NCBI GenBank assembly: GCA_950295325.1
Contig: OX485803.1
Span: 46,329,554 to 46,393,553, forward strand
Reading direction: 5' to 3'
From: Polytrichum commune
Taxonomy: Eukaryota; Streptophyta; Polytrichopsida; Polytrichales; Polytrichaceae
Length of the DNA: 64,000 bases
The notes under the pieces were generated by a model, which made no database searches, was not told the origin of the DNA, and saw nothing but the letters and a program-made list of their open reading frames with translations. A program made the translations under genes and the position numbers. Of the stretch, positions 1 to 11,985 are shown one piece after another (position 1 is the first letter of the stretch; the number at the start of each line of letters is the position of its first letter).

Positions 1-722
1 GCATGGAAATGAAAGAGCGGAGGTAGTTTGGATATGGGTAGGGCTTGTGATTGAATCTTTGAAGATACGTAAAACTTGCACACATAGAATGACAAATCAC
101 TACTTTGCAATATGAATTATGCAAGCATGGTTTTACACTTAATAGAACATTTCCGAAATGAGTCTCACTTGAAATTGGTTTGAGTTTACATGTCTTGAAT
201 GAAAGAGAGTTCCACACAAGTGATTGGAATGTGCACATTATTTTGATTGTGAGAGCATTTAGCAACGTAATCCTAGTATGAAAGGGTTGTTGGGCTCACT
301 CTTAGAGCATCAAAGAGGCAAATGTGCATGTGATCGGAGAAAGACATACTCAACCACACGTGAGGAAGAATTGTGATTGAGTTCTTCTTTCAAGTCGATT
401 TTTAGCTCAGTTTCTTAGAACTAAACAGGCCAAACCCCATGTGTTCCAAGGCACCGAAGCGAAGCACATGGGAGGCCACACTATCGGGCAACATCACATG
501 TGAGTGCATTGCGAGCTTAGATTTGTTGAGTGATAGTACATTAACTGCGCTTATGTGTACAATGAAAGATGATTTCAAAATTTTAACTTCATGTCCTGAA
601 TTGAACAGAACAACTCACATGCGGACGAAGCCTCTTTTCATCCAAATTTTGAGTTCCATTCTCTACAATTTTTTTTGATGGGGAAATAATGTAATGGGAA
701 AAGGGTCAAGTGTCAAGTGTCA
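1..722. other. Non-genic left edge
   Basis: No ORF above 80 codons and no recognisable protein or RNA signature. The sequence is AT-rich and not repetitive by eye. It ends at the left inverted repeat of the element that begins at 723. Confidence 0.6.
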
Positions 723-1967
723 GCCAAAAAACCTCCACCCTTATGCGTCGTAGTCCAGGTGAAGGCCTCGGGCTCACATGATCTTAATTGACTCACCCAA
801 CCTTAGACTCCGTTACCCATTGCACCATCAACGTGAATATACCTCATATCCTTTTATTCCAAACACACTATGAGCCCAAAATGGTTGCTCATATTTGTTT
901 TATGTTTAGAATTTACTTAGAATTGCATTTGACGTCATTATTGAAACATCAAAAAGTATAAAAAAGAGTGAGGCTTGGTGTGGAATTACATTTTAGGCTT
1001 TAGGCTCTAGCGGTGTGGTTGATTAAAGGATTGGGGGCATTAGGGGTTAGTTGAACTACGTAAGTGTGTGTGTGTGTTTAAGTAAAGGGAAGGGGCCTCA
1101 GGGTTTAAGTGTTTGAATTGGGACCTATCGTGTTGGTTTAGGGGGTGAGGGTTTAGTGGATAAGATGGGGTTCCATTATGTAGGAGAGGGGTTAAGGGGT
1201 TAAGGTGCCTCGATTTTGGGTGGTCTCTCTCTCTTAGCCGAGCGGAGGAGGCTCAAGAGCGGAGGAGGCTAGAGAGCGGAAAAGGATCAATGGCGACGGG
1301 AGCCTAGGAATTAGAGGTTGAGTCTGGATTCGAGTTACACAAAGGTCTGGATTCAAGGAGTTGGCGAGGCTAAGCTGGTTGAGCCTCGGAATTAGAGGTT
1401 GAGTTTGGATTCAAGGAGCTGGCGAGGCTAAGCTGGCTGAGCTGCGGCATAGAGGTTGAGTCTGGATTCAAGGAGCTGGCGAGGCTAAGCTGGTTGAGCT
1501 GCGGCATAGAGGTTGAGTCTGGATTCAAGTTACATGGGCGAGGCTAAGCTGGTTGAGCTGCGGCATTAGAGGTTGAGCTTGGATTAGAGTTACACAAAAG
1601 GGGAGGGTTTTTGGTAGTGTTCACACTACATTATATTATGGCCTAGCTACCTAGGTTTAAAATGATGGATTAGTCTAGATCATTAGTTATCAGTGGGGGA
1701 GGGAACCACAATATGTTAGGTGGTAGCATTATTGAGTGGATTGGGTGTGAGCTTTGTGTGGGATTTCAATAGAGTGTGTTAAGAGCACAATAATCGAGAA
1801 AAGCGTTTGTCAACGCTTGTACTCATGTTATGGAATAAATTGGTGTGCCAAAATTGATGCGAAATGTAATGGAGATTAATGAAGTTGGAGAGATTGAGCT
1901 AAGCTAGGATGAATGTGATCACCATGCCCCCACCCGGACTATGACGCATAAGGGTGGGTGGTTTGGC
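723..1967. mobile_element. Non-autonomous TIR DNA transposon, about 1.25 kb
   Basis: The left end (723-761) and the reverse complement of the right end (1931-1968) match over about 38 bases with few differences. The shared core is CACCCTTATGCGTC followed by TAGTCC and GGTG, and both ends start GCCAAA. There is no long ORF inside, so it is a non-autonomous element. The flanks (GTGTCA on the left, TCACAC on the right) give no clear target-site duplication, so the superfamily is unassigned. Confidence 0.7.
1307..1600. repeat. Imperfect tandem repeat inside the 1.25-kb TIR element
   Basis: About five degenerate copies of a 60-80 bp unit. The unit contains GAGGTTGAGTCTGGATTC, then GGCGAGGCTAAGCTGGTTGAG, then a GCGGCAT or GGAATTA joint. 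Copies differ in length because the ACACAAA or ACATG segment is present only in some. Confidence 0.8.
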
Positions 1968-3263
1968 CTCACACACACACTATAGCAAGCATTGAAAAAT
2001 GCTCCCTGTCTTCACAGGTGTATTACAAAACTCATCACTGAATGAACAGTCCCACTACCCCTAAGAAATCCCTATTGAAACCAAGCCAACCCTAAGTGTG
2101 AGCCCTCATATTTCTTCCCCCTCCTTGATTTCCTTCACACCCTTGCCCCTATGCCCCCAACGAAACCCTACCTAATTAATCACCCCTACTAGCCAATCAA
2201 TCTACCCCTAATGTTAATTAAAGTCCCCTTCTACCTTGCAACGGCGGCCTTGGGGGAACAGTAGCAGTCAGCTGGTCCACTCTCCTGTAACGGCCATACA
2301 GAGCTACCCCGATGACAACCGAATTGCTGCTCTTCCTGAACCGAGCTCTTGGCTACACCTGCTCTCACCGATTGACACCTGCTGGCCGATGCTGAAGCTT
2401 GCACCGAGGTTGGACTGCAGCCACAGAAGGGGGCCTTGCCTCGCACATCCCTCCCCTTTCAACACCTTGCTGGATCCAGCAACAAGGGCGAGGATCCACC
2501 TCCTTCCTGTCGTGATTGCAGCATTCCCTCCTCTCACTGAGTTGCATTAGCCTCAGCATCACCTCTGGTCCTTAGAATTTCTTCCCCTCTGTTCGGAGAT
2601 GTGTTGATCAGCAGCTCATCCACAATTCCAGCTCTCCTTTGCTACCCTTGTACTACCCTTCCACCAATTTCAAATTCAACCCAGCGAGTCCTAGGAATGC
2701 AGCAGTTGCCCGCTTGAGAGCCTCCTACCTGAGATTCGGGAAACACAGCCAAGCTCATTAATGCCTTCCCCTATTTCATGCCCACCTCATCTTGTTGTGA
2801 ATTTTGCCCTCAGCCTCCCGCCTTCGTGATGCTTCAATGCCGTGGCCTCTACCGCTTGTAATCCAGCTGCATTACCTTTGTTGTGTTAGCAACACCCTGC
2901 GCCGCGGTCGAGGCCACAACCTCGAAGCTTTGGAGCTTCGGCAGCTCAGGTGAAGCGCCCTTGCTCAGTATCTATCCTTCCTGCAATGCCGCCTCGCCCA
3001 CTTGATCAATCCAGCTACCTAATTAGACCAGTCGCCAACCTCAATCCCACAAATTCGCAAAAATCTCTCTGCCCCTCTTGAGGACAGAAAGTCCCTTCTT
3101 GCCAAGCCCTTCGCCAAGAGAGAGCGCCGAGAGCTGAGAGCCGGGATCTTCAACCGCCCACCAGTTCCAGGTCCCGGAATTTTCTAGGTAACTGTGTTAC
3201 CACCCTTAAACGAACACTCCCCAAGCTGATTCAAACCAATAAAATTCCCATCCTTAAAGCCTA
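1968..3263. other. Non-genic, GC-richer stretch
   Basis: 2220-3190 is clearly more GC-rich than its surroundings and has overlapping short ORFs on both strands (the longest 104 codons, 2236-2550), none with a recognisable domain. The composition could mark an old promoter region or a fragment of a repeat. I find no splice-linked exons or homologous motif. Confidence 0.5.
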
Positions 3264-3788
3264 CGGCCCTTCCCAGGGAGTGCACTGTTCAAGTACTATA
3301 AATATACACGTGCGTGCACAAAAGGGGTATTATTTAGAACAAACATGTACAAAATGTACGTACAAGAGACATATTGCTATTAAGTAGGAAGTAGATATAC
3401 ATGAGGCTGGAGATAAGGCTATAGAAAAATATATGTAAAGTACGCGTTTACACGTTTACGCGTTCAAGTCGGACCTGGACCAAGAATCATGCGTTCTTTC
3501 ATCCACTAAGTAACGACTTTATAACTAAAAATCCATAATTTGATATTCTACATATAATAGGGCCATATTTTTGCATTTCCAAACATTTGTACACATGTTA
3601 TATACAATTTCTGTATTTGTTTTTGGACCCTTGTGTATGTATGGAAATGTATTTTGAAGCAATGAGATTTGTAAGTATATTGCTTGATTTTAGCAAAAAT
3701 AAAATGTATACATGGGTATTTTAATAAGGGGCATGCACGCACGTGATGCTTGGTTTTAATGAATAGTGCACTCCCTGAGCGGCCCTTA
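3264..3788. mobile_element. MITE-like TIR element, about 525 bp
   Basis: The left end (3265-3292) and the reverse complement of the right end (3760-3789) share GGCC, a variable six bases, AGGGAGTGCACT and TTCA. Further in, the arms share CACGTGCGTGCA. The interior is AT-rich and non-coding. GCACAAAAGGGGTATTA near the left end recurs in reverse at 37435-37465, suggesting a relative there. Confidence 0.65.
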
Positions 3789-5940
3789 AGTGTTAACCTC
3801 CCAAAACTAACTTCTAAATAAATCCTTTACCCTACTTTAATTAATGCCGATCGACTTCCAACAACACAAAAACACTAAATACTACCCTTAAGCTTAATCT
3901 CAATCCAAGCCGTGGCTTGCACTCTTTTTATGTTTTAGAATGATTGGTGTAATTTAAAAGTCTAAATTCTAATAATGTTAAAGGTTAACAACAAATGTGG
4001 GCTCAACTTTGGGCTCACATCAAGTAACCAACATGTACTTGTGCATGAAGTTCATCAAAAGCGAGGCCTACTACGGCCAATCTATTGTGGATGGCAACAA
4101 AATGGATTAGGTACTGCATTGAGGTTATGTGTTTGCTCAGAGTCTTTACTCCAATCTCATCGTCTCTGAACATGTACAACAAGGACCTCCCCAACTCATG
4201 TGACTCAAGCTCAAGTTCATAGTCAAATCGAAGCATAAGGCACTGAAGATCGCTACATTCTTCACCCAACTTCAAGGGGAGATCACAAGCTATATACTTT
4301 TGTAAACCACGTGTGGTTGGGGGTTAATTAAAGGTGGGTTATTTATCTAAATTTCTTGAATAATTGGCATCCTATTAGTAGTTAAAAATGTAACTTTGAG
4401 GTCAGTTTCAAGACCCTATAGATGATTATAATTTATAGCATGAATTTATTTCATAGACTTTTTTTTTGCAAATTGTACCATTTATCAAAATATTGAAATT
4501 TTGACATAAATTGACGTTAATTCATTAAACTTGACAAAAACACATTAATAGTACATGCAAATAAAATTGAATGATACCCGATTACAACATTATCTTGAAA
4601 TATTCCAGGACTATCTTGAAACTCTCAGTGACCACCCCAATCTTGCCAACATCTAATTTCAATGATTTTTAGCCAATTGAGGCAACTTCTCATTTACTCC
4701 CAAAAAATTCATTGAACCTCACATAAATTCTTTGTTCCTCCAAATATAGCATGCCCTACGTTATTGATAAAACTCAAGTACTACCTATATTTTCACCTAC
4801 CATATTTTAGATATAATATTGTATGGGTTATTTCAGCCAAGCTATAGTAATTCCAAAATTTGGGTATTTTTCTTTCTTTTTTCACTTGAATTAAAAGTTC
4901 GCTGTCCTTTTCTCACATGGTTTAATAAAAGTCTGACAGTGACCTCCCCATGCCCAACTTCCACTTGCAATACATGTTCACAGGTGGGAGGAGATGCATG
5001 CAAGTGGAGCGCACCTCATGAGGCAAAGGAGGGGGCTCATGCACATGACGGTGGAAGACAAGTTGTTGTGACAGTTTCCAACCATTGTGAAGATCACAAA
5101 CCCAAAAACACCCAAAACCAACAAAACAAGAAAAACACACATCCATACAAAACTAGAAAGCAATGCCACATCGAAATAACAAATGACTACGTGATAGGAA
5201 CGAACCCAATTTCGATCAACGGAATTCGGCCTCATGTTGCAAAGAGTGCGAATAATAAGCATAGCAAAAAAGCTTGTAACCTTGCCAATAATCCTCAACC
5301 CTACATTTGGGATCCAAATGAAGAGCAACCCAACAACAAGAGAAGGCTAACAAACTGAAATAGAAGATTCACTTCCAAATTGTGCTAGAGCAATGCAATC
5401 AATGTGTCCTTTTTGATAATTTTCATTTGACATTCAAATCCAAAGTGTCACATGATGTTTTCAAATACAAAATTGAATATCAATTGACATCTACATTTTT
5501 TTCTTCTGAAGTGTCACCTCAATATCACATGCTTAGTACTACATGCCATTTCAATTTCTAACGTGTCAATCGATGTGTGATTCTTTCCTTCACAAATCAC
5601 ACTACATGTCAAGTTACAAATTGCGCGTATCAATCGACATACTTTTTTTTTTCTTCAAAAAAATTGAAGTTTTTGCGTGTCAAATGTCAAAAAATAGCAA
5701 TTTTATTTGGGTCAAAGGTACACGCTGCATGCAATCTACATGTTGGAGCCGAGTAAGGAACTAGGCCATTATCAATCACATTTTTGAGTCCACCTGCAAG
5801 CTCATAGCTGAAATCATTCGCATTGGCCATGAAGACCATTAAACCTTGATTGATTCCACACCAAAGAAGCCGAAGTTGGAAAAAATGGGATCCAAACCCC
5901 CATAACCTGACCAGCTACAATGAACGGGGAGAACCGACTG
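3789..5940. other. Non-genic; one unsupported 179-codon ORF
   Basis: The longest open frame is 4819-5358 on the plus strand (179 codons, hydrophobic start, then a low-complexity Lys/Asn/His-rich half). A second is 4015-4275 on minus (86 codons). Neither shows a domain, good start context or homologous motif, and 4978-5328 is open on the opposite strand too. I treat them as chance ORFs. Confidence 0.5.
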
Positions 5941-6165
5941 CTACACTATTTTGTCTAATTAGTGTGGATTACCATTTGGAGTTTCACTTTGCTATAATAT
6001 TTTACCAAGAGTATCATATTTTTACCCAAATAGCATAAGTAGTTAGTATGCATAACAAAGAATACGATATAACTTAGTTGGTAAGAAACAATGCTCTCAG
6101 TAACATGTTGCAGTAATGCGTAGCTCCAAACGGTAAACCCACACTAATTAGACAAAATAGTGTAG
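5941..6165. mobile_element. MITE of the ACTACAC family, 225 bp (copy 1)
   Basis: The terminal inverted repeats are nearly perfect over about 42 bases: the left runs 5941-5981 and the right 6122-6165. Both begin CTACACTATTTTGTCTAATT and contain AGTGTGG and TTTGGAG. The interior is non-coding. TIR order and wording (ACTACAC, then TTAGTGT, then ACTATTTGGAGTTA) are shared with the copies at 8.8, 22.7 and 31.7 kb. Confidence 0.85.
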
Positions 6166-7942
6166 TTACAAACGAACCAGTCAAGTTTGAGAAATAACAT
6201 GTTGAAGTTCAAGACTTCAAGAAAATTACACATCATTTTAGAGGGTTTCATGGCATATGCCTCAAATGAACGAAGAAAGAAAAAACCCATAAGTTCACTG
6301 ACATGGAGCAATCGCAACTCATGGTCCGTCTCGTTGCCAAATTTGGCCGCCACCACCCACTATTTCTCCAGGGTGGGAAAAACCCAACTTTTTCCAGCCG
6401 ATGCATTGGATTTTTGGTTTTAATGCAAAAAACCCGACTTCTGGGAATACAACCATGGTTTTATTCTAGCACTCGGCAATTGGCATCATCATTGGTGGAC
6501 ATTGGGCCCTCTGCTCTATAATCTCAACTTCTCTGCAATAAAACCGAATTAAACTAGATTTTGCTGGACCTTAGATAATTGGGTTTTTTTTTTAAAAAAA
6601 AAAACTATGAAAAACCTAACTGTAAAAAACCGCGTGATGCCAACCTTGCTATTTCTTGCCTACAACCAATAGATCCCGCGCTGGGCTAGATCACATGTGC
6701 CCAAGGTTGGGCCCCGCCCTGGGCACGCCTCCTTCACTGCCCAGATGAAGCCCATGCTCTTTGCCTGCTCTGCCCCACTTCGAAAAATAAGATTGCCCTT
6801 GCATTCTTGAAGGCCGTTTGCTCATATAACCCATATTGAGTGCACTTCATCTTCAAGGTCCAAAATCCAATCTATGTGTTCACTTCCATTGAATAAATAA
6901 GCAATTGATTGGGATTTCATTTTTGAAGTGACACCATCAATAAAGCATGTGATCAACTTGGAAGTCAAAAATACTACAAAACCCTCATTAGTACCGAGGT
7001 TATACTTTTTGTGACTTACCATTGAAAGTGTCTTTGTCATTCTAATTATACTTTTTAGGGTTGATTATTTTAAATTACTTTCCGCCCAACCTGCTATCAG
7101 CGTATGGTAATGACGACAAAAAACACAACTCACACTGGCATAGGACTCAAGGAAGTTGTTCCTAAAACAACAATCTCCGGAAGAGTCGATCAAATGTGAA
7201 TATCAACGAGCTCATAATTTTACATTCTTCAAGCATGAAATAGTGCTAGTACCAACCAACCAACCAACCAACAAACAAACAAGAGGTGACAATGAAGAGC
7301 ACTTGTTGTCGATTGGCTCCGACAACGCAAGTAAAATCTTCATCCTCTCCACGAGATTGACCTACTTGGTTTCCTTTGAATTTCCCAAGGGATTGCTTCG
7401 TCTTCCGACATCTTCAACCTCATGAAAAGCCCCACACTCTCGCATAAGAAAAGAAGAAACCATGAATACTCAATTTGTTGCAAATCTAGGAACCGTCATG
7501 AATTGAAACATGTTACGCCATTGCACGTTCCACATTGGCGGGATTGCATGTTGCCTAATTGGCGAAATATGGTTTTGTGTGTGTTTGGGGAAGAGGAAAG
7601 GGCACACGTCTTTGAGAGTGTGAGCCATGTTTGATATATGAAATTTGTCTAACCAAAAAGAAGACTATACACACAAATCATAGACTAGAGAATAGTTTCT
7701 CATGTGTGTGTTATGACGAAATCCGAGTACTTTGTTGCAAACTTTCATTGAAATCTTCTTGGGGTCGCATTGTGACAAATTCAATCAAAATCGTGACGAT
7801 CGATGAGATCACGAAGCGCTTAACCATTCAAAACGTGCACACCAAGCGTTTCGATCAAGCACACAATGAAATCAAGTCGAAATGTTATACCCAAGACATG
7901 GGAAATATGAAACATGTCCATCCTCTCATTAGAATAAATGGA
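6166..7942. other. Non-genic AT-rich stretch
   Basis: Only short ORFs without domains (the longest 114 codons, 7631-7975, overlapping the next element). 6570-6610 has a T/A homopolymer run. Nothing recognisable. Confidence 0.5.
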
Positions 7943-8603
7943 TTTGAAACCCCGGGTACGCAACTCCCGTATTAGATGGCCTTGATTATAATCACTTATG
8001 ATGTATTTTAGTCCAATCTCGAGTGATATAATTTGTTTAAATGTAGGAATTTCTTGTAGCACTTCTAACAAGGAATTTAAAAATGCAATTATATATAGGA
8101 AATGAATATTCCTTGAAGCATATAATTGCATTAAGAACCTAATTATATGAATTTTTAATACATGTACCATAGCCCAACTACCCAACTTTTTGGACTTTTT
8201 AATAAAATTTTAAGATTTCTAATTATTAAAAAATCGTCTATGACTTTTATTTTTATTTGGAGGCAACTAACTGCAATTAAAATAGGTTAAAAAACAGGTG
8301 TTTCAAAATTTTATATATGTTGTGGAGTTTTTAAATTTTTTTTCTCAATTTTTAAATTTTGAGTTTTTAAATTGTATTGTTAAATAATATTTTAAATTAT
8401 AAATTATAAATATATATATATAAATTATTATGCAACCCAACTTCTTCTACATCTCATTTTATTAAATTTTGTCTTCACCCAAATTTTTGGCCCTTTTATT
8501 TTTTAATGAATTGATATAATTTTCACAAAAGTTGTCCTCTAAGCTGTTTTAATGCCAATGCCCCCTGCGTATAATATGGGAGTTGTGTACCTGGGTTTGA
8601 AAC
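7943..8603. mobile_element. MITE-like TIR element, about 660 bp
   Basis: The left end (7943-7973) and the reverse complement of the right end (8572-8603) match over about 31 bases: TTCAAACCC or TTGAAACCC, then GGTAC, CAACTCCC and TATTA, with only purine or pyrimidine transitions between the arms. The interior is very AT-rich with no long ORF. The next element starts at 8794. Confidence 0.75.
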
Positions 8604-8793
8604 TCCTCTTGTCATGACTTGATTAATTTTTAGTTTAAAAAAATCTTCATGCACTCTTAAGGTATAGTTTATAACTTGCAATTTTTTTCCTTTTCTTTGC
8701 AGATGAAGCAGAGAAAACCTCTAGCTTGCACATTCAAACTCACACTTGCCCTATTTGCACGCAGTTGAATGTGCATAGGGTTCAAGACAACTA

Positions 8794-9121
8794 ACTACAC
8801 AAAATATGATATTTAGTGTTTGATACACTAAATACGAACGCATACACTAAATATCAATAACCCTATCAAAGTAAGTAACATTAAATGTAAACTCAAACAA
8901 TAAATATCAACTATGGTAATATGTGGAAGTTACATGTTTGAATTTAGTGTTAGTAAGGATATGAAAAAAAAGGATATAATAAGGGAGGTGGCAGTAGGGA
9001 AGGTAGCGCCACATTTATGTCTAACACTAATTGTCAAAGAATTGAAAATTAGTGTTGAGCATGGTAGGGTGGTAACAACACTAATTATAATCAAACACTA
9101 AGTATCATATTTTGTGTAGTG
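8794..9121. mobile_element. MITE of the ACTACAC family, 328 bp (copy 2)
   Basis: The TIRs are ACTACACAAAATATGATA followed by TTAGTGTTTGAT at the left (8794-8825) and its inverse at the right (9090-9121). The right tip reads CACTACAC in reverse complement, which starts with the CACTA termini typical of the En/Spm superfamily. The interior repeats CACTAAATA several times. A 62-codon ORF inside is not convincing. Confidence 0.85.
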
Positions 9122-10466
9122 ATCAAAGCAATTCATAGTGCAACACCAAGCTATGCAATTGGATTGTAAAACCTAATGGCCCACCACTTGAAGTGGGTTA
9201 TGAACACATTGGTGCAAGACCCTTCCGAGGTGATGAAGTCGAACTTGAGTGTCAACGCTTGGAGTCCATGGGAATTGATATTGTTGAAGGTCACCCATAG
9301 GTCTTGGTATTCAAAGGCTTTGTAGATTTCGGTAGTCTTGCTCTTTTCATGTTAGCTTCCTAGAATGGATAGGGGACAATGACCAAATGAAAAAGAAGAT
9401 AAAGATGGAGTGAAGTCTTGTATTCCATCCTTGGCACTAGTGTTGGATTGTAGTCCTTTTTAAAATAAAAAAATTTACTATTTGGGTATCTACAATAAGG
9501 ATTTCGCATTTTTTTTTTATACTGGTAACATATGAGTATTTGACAATGTTTTTGTTTTCGATATCATTCAGGTCTATACGCCAAGTATGAACCTCCATAC
9601 CTAGGTAAAATTGCTCTAATATCAATATGGTTTTTTGGGAATGGTATTGACCCAAATAGCAACTTGGGTATACAAAGATTTATTTCACCTAGGCACCTCC
9701 AAAGGCACAATTGAATGAATTGTTTGACTTTGTGGAACCACAACATATATGATTGACACAAGACTAAGGTGTCAACTTGATGTTATCATGTGTACTACAA
9801 CTAGCTAGTGGATGCGAGGAGTCATGTCATGGCTCATCCAACTTAGTTGTGTTAGCAGTGAGGTAGATAATTGTGTCCACTATAGCCGATGTTTGGGCGA
9901 CAATTGTCCATTCCGAGACATAATGGTCATGCCAATATGGAAGGGCACCGGTTATTGATTATGGGTGATCTAATGTGCCTCCTAGTGTTCACTCAAGAAT
10001 GGACATGTCAACAAATTTTCTTGGCTTAACACTACAATGCATAACGTACATAACAAATGCGTGCATTGATTACCAATGTTATGAGGTTAAAGGTGTGAAA
10101 GGCAATTTTGTCCTTTCATGTACAACTATGATTTAGCTAACATTGATGTACACATGGCTTTGCCGAACCTTTATTTAAGTCACATATTATTGCACATGAG
10201 TTTAATCACATATTGTTAGCTTAAGGTAGAAGCGCCCAACTCCGTGACTTATTTTGGGTCCTTTCAGAAGTGGCTAGCATCCCTTAATTGGTTAGCACCC
10301 TATATAATTATTTTAGTCTTCTTAGAATTTGTGAAGTTCAAAGGAGAGTTCATTACTACAATCTAAATCTAGGCAAGTTTCTACGGAGTTCAATTATTTT
10401 CATAATATGTTTCTCTATTGTTCAATTTAAGTGGTTGTGCCTCACTTTCTAATCTATTATGCCATG

Positions 10467-10549
10467 TGGGTGAGTGCAAGTTGGATGGTTGAATTGATCA
10501 ATTTGACTTAAATTGTAGTTCCCTCGACCACCCAACTTGTGCTCATCCA
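10467..10549. repeat. Short inverted repeat (26-base arms, 31-base loop)
   Basis: The arm at 10467-10492 starts TGGGTGAGTGCAAGTTGG. Its inverse lies at 10524-10549 with about four mismatches. It could be a very small MITE or a stem-loop; there is no gene context. Confidence 0.7.
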
Positions 10550-11804
10550 GTATACACACACACACACACATATAACTTTTTTGCATAATGAATATTAGCG
10601 ACATATATCAAATTCCATACATCATAGATCTCAAGCAACTTATTGCATGCATATGTAAACTCTACATGACGACATTAAGTGCAAGTTAAGTGTGGTGAGG
10701 AGAATCGCTTTGTGCACAACTTGGGTCCATATGACTATTTTTAAAAGGCGTATATTTGGATCATTACAGTTAACATGTGCACCCCACTACAAAACCCCAT
10801 TCTACCTTGCACCTAGACCATATCAAATTAACAAGGGTCAAATGAGATATATAACTCTAAACATTTTAACAAAAATTAGATAAGCTCTGATTCATGTGAT
10901 CTCACTATCATTGCACGCAAAATGTAATTACTACTCTACATAATAATATTAATTGAATATCCCGGTTAAATAAGGGGCAATAGTCCTCAAACTGATTCAT
11001 GTTCCAATGCATGGCACTTCTTTGTTACAATAGAAGGTCTAGAGAAGTAAATATCACCAAATCAGTGTAATTCTAAGATGAATTATTCATAAGTGTGGTG
11101 TGCAAAAGCTATCTTTGTTTGCATGTCTTTGTGATTCTCATTAGTTGGAATTTACACTCTTGTGGTTGGTTGAGTTTTATCACTTGTGAGTTCTCACTTT
11201 TAAATATCACGAACATCTAAGTATCTACTTATGAAAAGACATGAATGTGCATAGCCTTAAGGAACAAAAGGCATCTCTACTCTAATCACAATCAAATATC
11301 AAGTTGTGTTGGCCTTAATGTGACTTTAAAACAATTCTAGATAATAGACAATAGACTAGGCATTTTGCGAAGAATATTTGAAGTTTGAAGTCCTCAGCAA
11401 AAAGTAGTACCAAGGTGAGTTAATAGACACATTTGTCTATAAACTTAGCTTCCTTCTTCTAAAGCACATCTCTTGTCCACAAGAACAATGCTGCACATAA
11501 AAATTTGATGCCATGACATACCCGACTTTATAACGTTGAAAAGAAAGTCATTTTTTCTACTCTTCAGCCAGCAGATGATGTGCTTCCCAACTCGTAAGAA
11601 CACCACAGATTCCCAGAAATGAGCTAAATCATAAAACTCGATGTCATCCCACTGTCTCAACATTAAGACTGGGAACAACTTCAAAGCAATATGGACAAGT
11701 CCATGGCAAAAGACAAACCTCAACCATCACTTATGCATGCCATATTGAAGTTTGCTATGCTTTTATAACAGATACAAATACATTTCCTGTCGAGAAACAG
11801 GCAG

Positions 11805-11840
11805 TTTAGGGTTAAACCCTAACCCTAAATCCTAAACCCC
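11805..11840. repeat. Interstitial telomere-like motif
   Basis: One TTTAGGG is followed by several CCCTAAA-type units (AAACCCTAACCCTAAAT and CCTAAACCCC). This is the plant telomeric word. The run is short, so it is a telo-box-like tract and not a telomere. It lies about 150 bp beyond the NdhU stop codon. Confidence 0.75.
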
Positions 11841-11985
11841 CTACTTGGGTAAGATTCAGACTGCAGTCTTGTCGGATGTTTCGACGAATTTAGAGAGATA
11901 CATTCTCAGTAATCTACAATATTCATGGTCATTTGATCGATTGTTTTAAACTTTGCTTCCAATAGAACCAAAACTGAGCTGGAAA

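Larger units (their letters stand above)
9122..11985. other. Non-genic stretch downstream of NdhU
   Basis: No protein signature. It contains a (CA)n run at about 10553-10570, the hairpin listed at 10467 and the telomere-like motif at 11805. The 92-codon minus ORF at 11445-11723 lies just beyond the NdhU stop codon and shows no NdhU or other domain. Confidence 0.5.

Noticed and set aside
2236..2550. 104-codon ORF in a GC-rich patch
   Set aside because: Several overlapping frames are open on both strands, which reflects composition; no motif supports any of them.
4819..5358. 179-codon ORF as a gene
   Set aside because: Low-complexity Lys/Asn-rich translation, no domain, no splice or promoter context, and the opposite strand is open too.
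11445..11723. Extra C-terminal exon of NdhU
   Set aside because: The membrane helix and stop are already provided by 12090-11986 in correct phase; this ORF has no related motif.
11805..11840. True telomere or chromosome end
   Set aside because: Only a few TTTAGGG/CCCTAAA units; far too short for a telomere.
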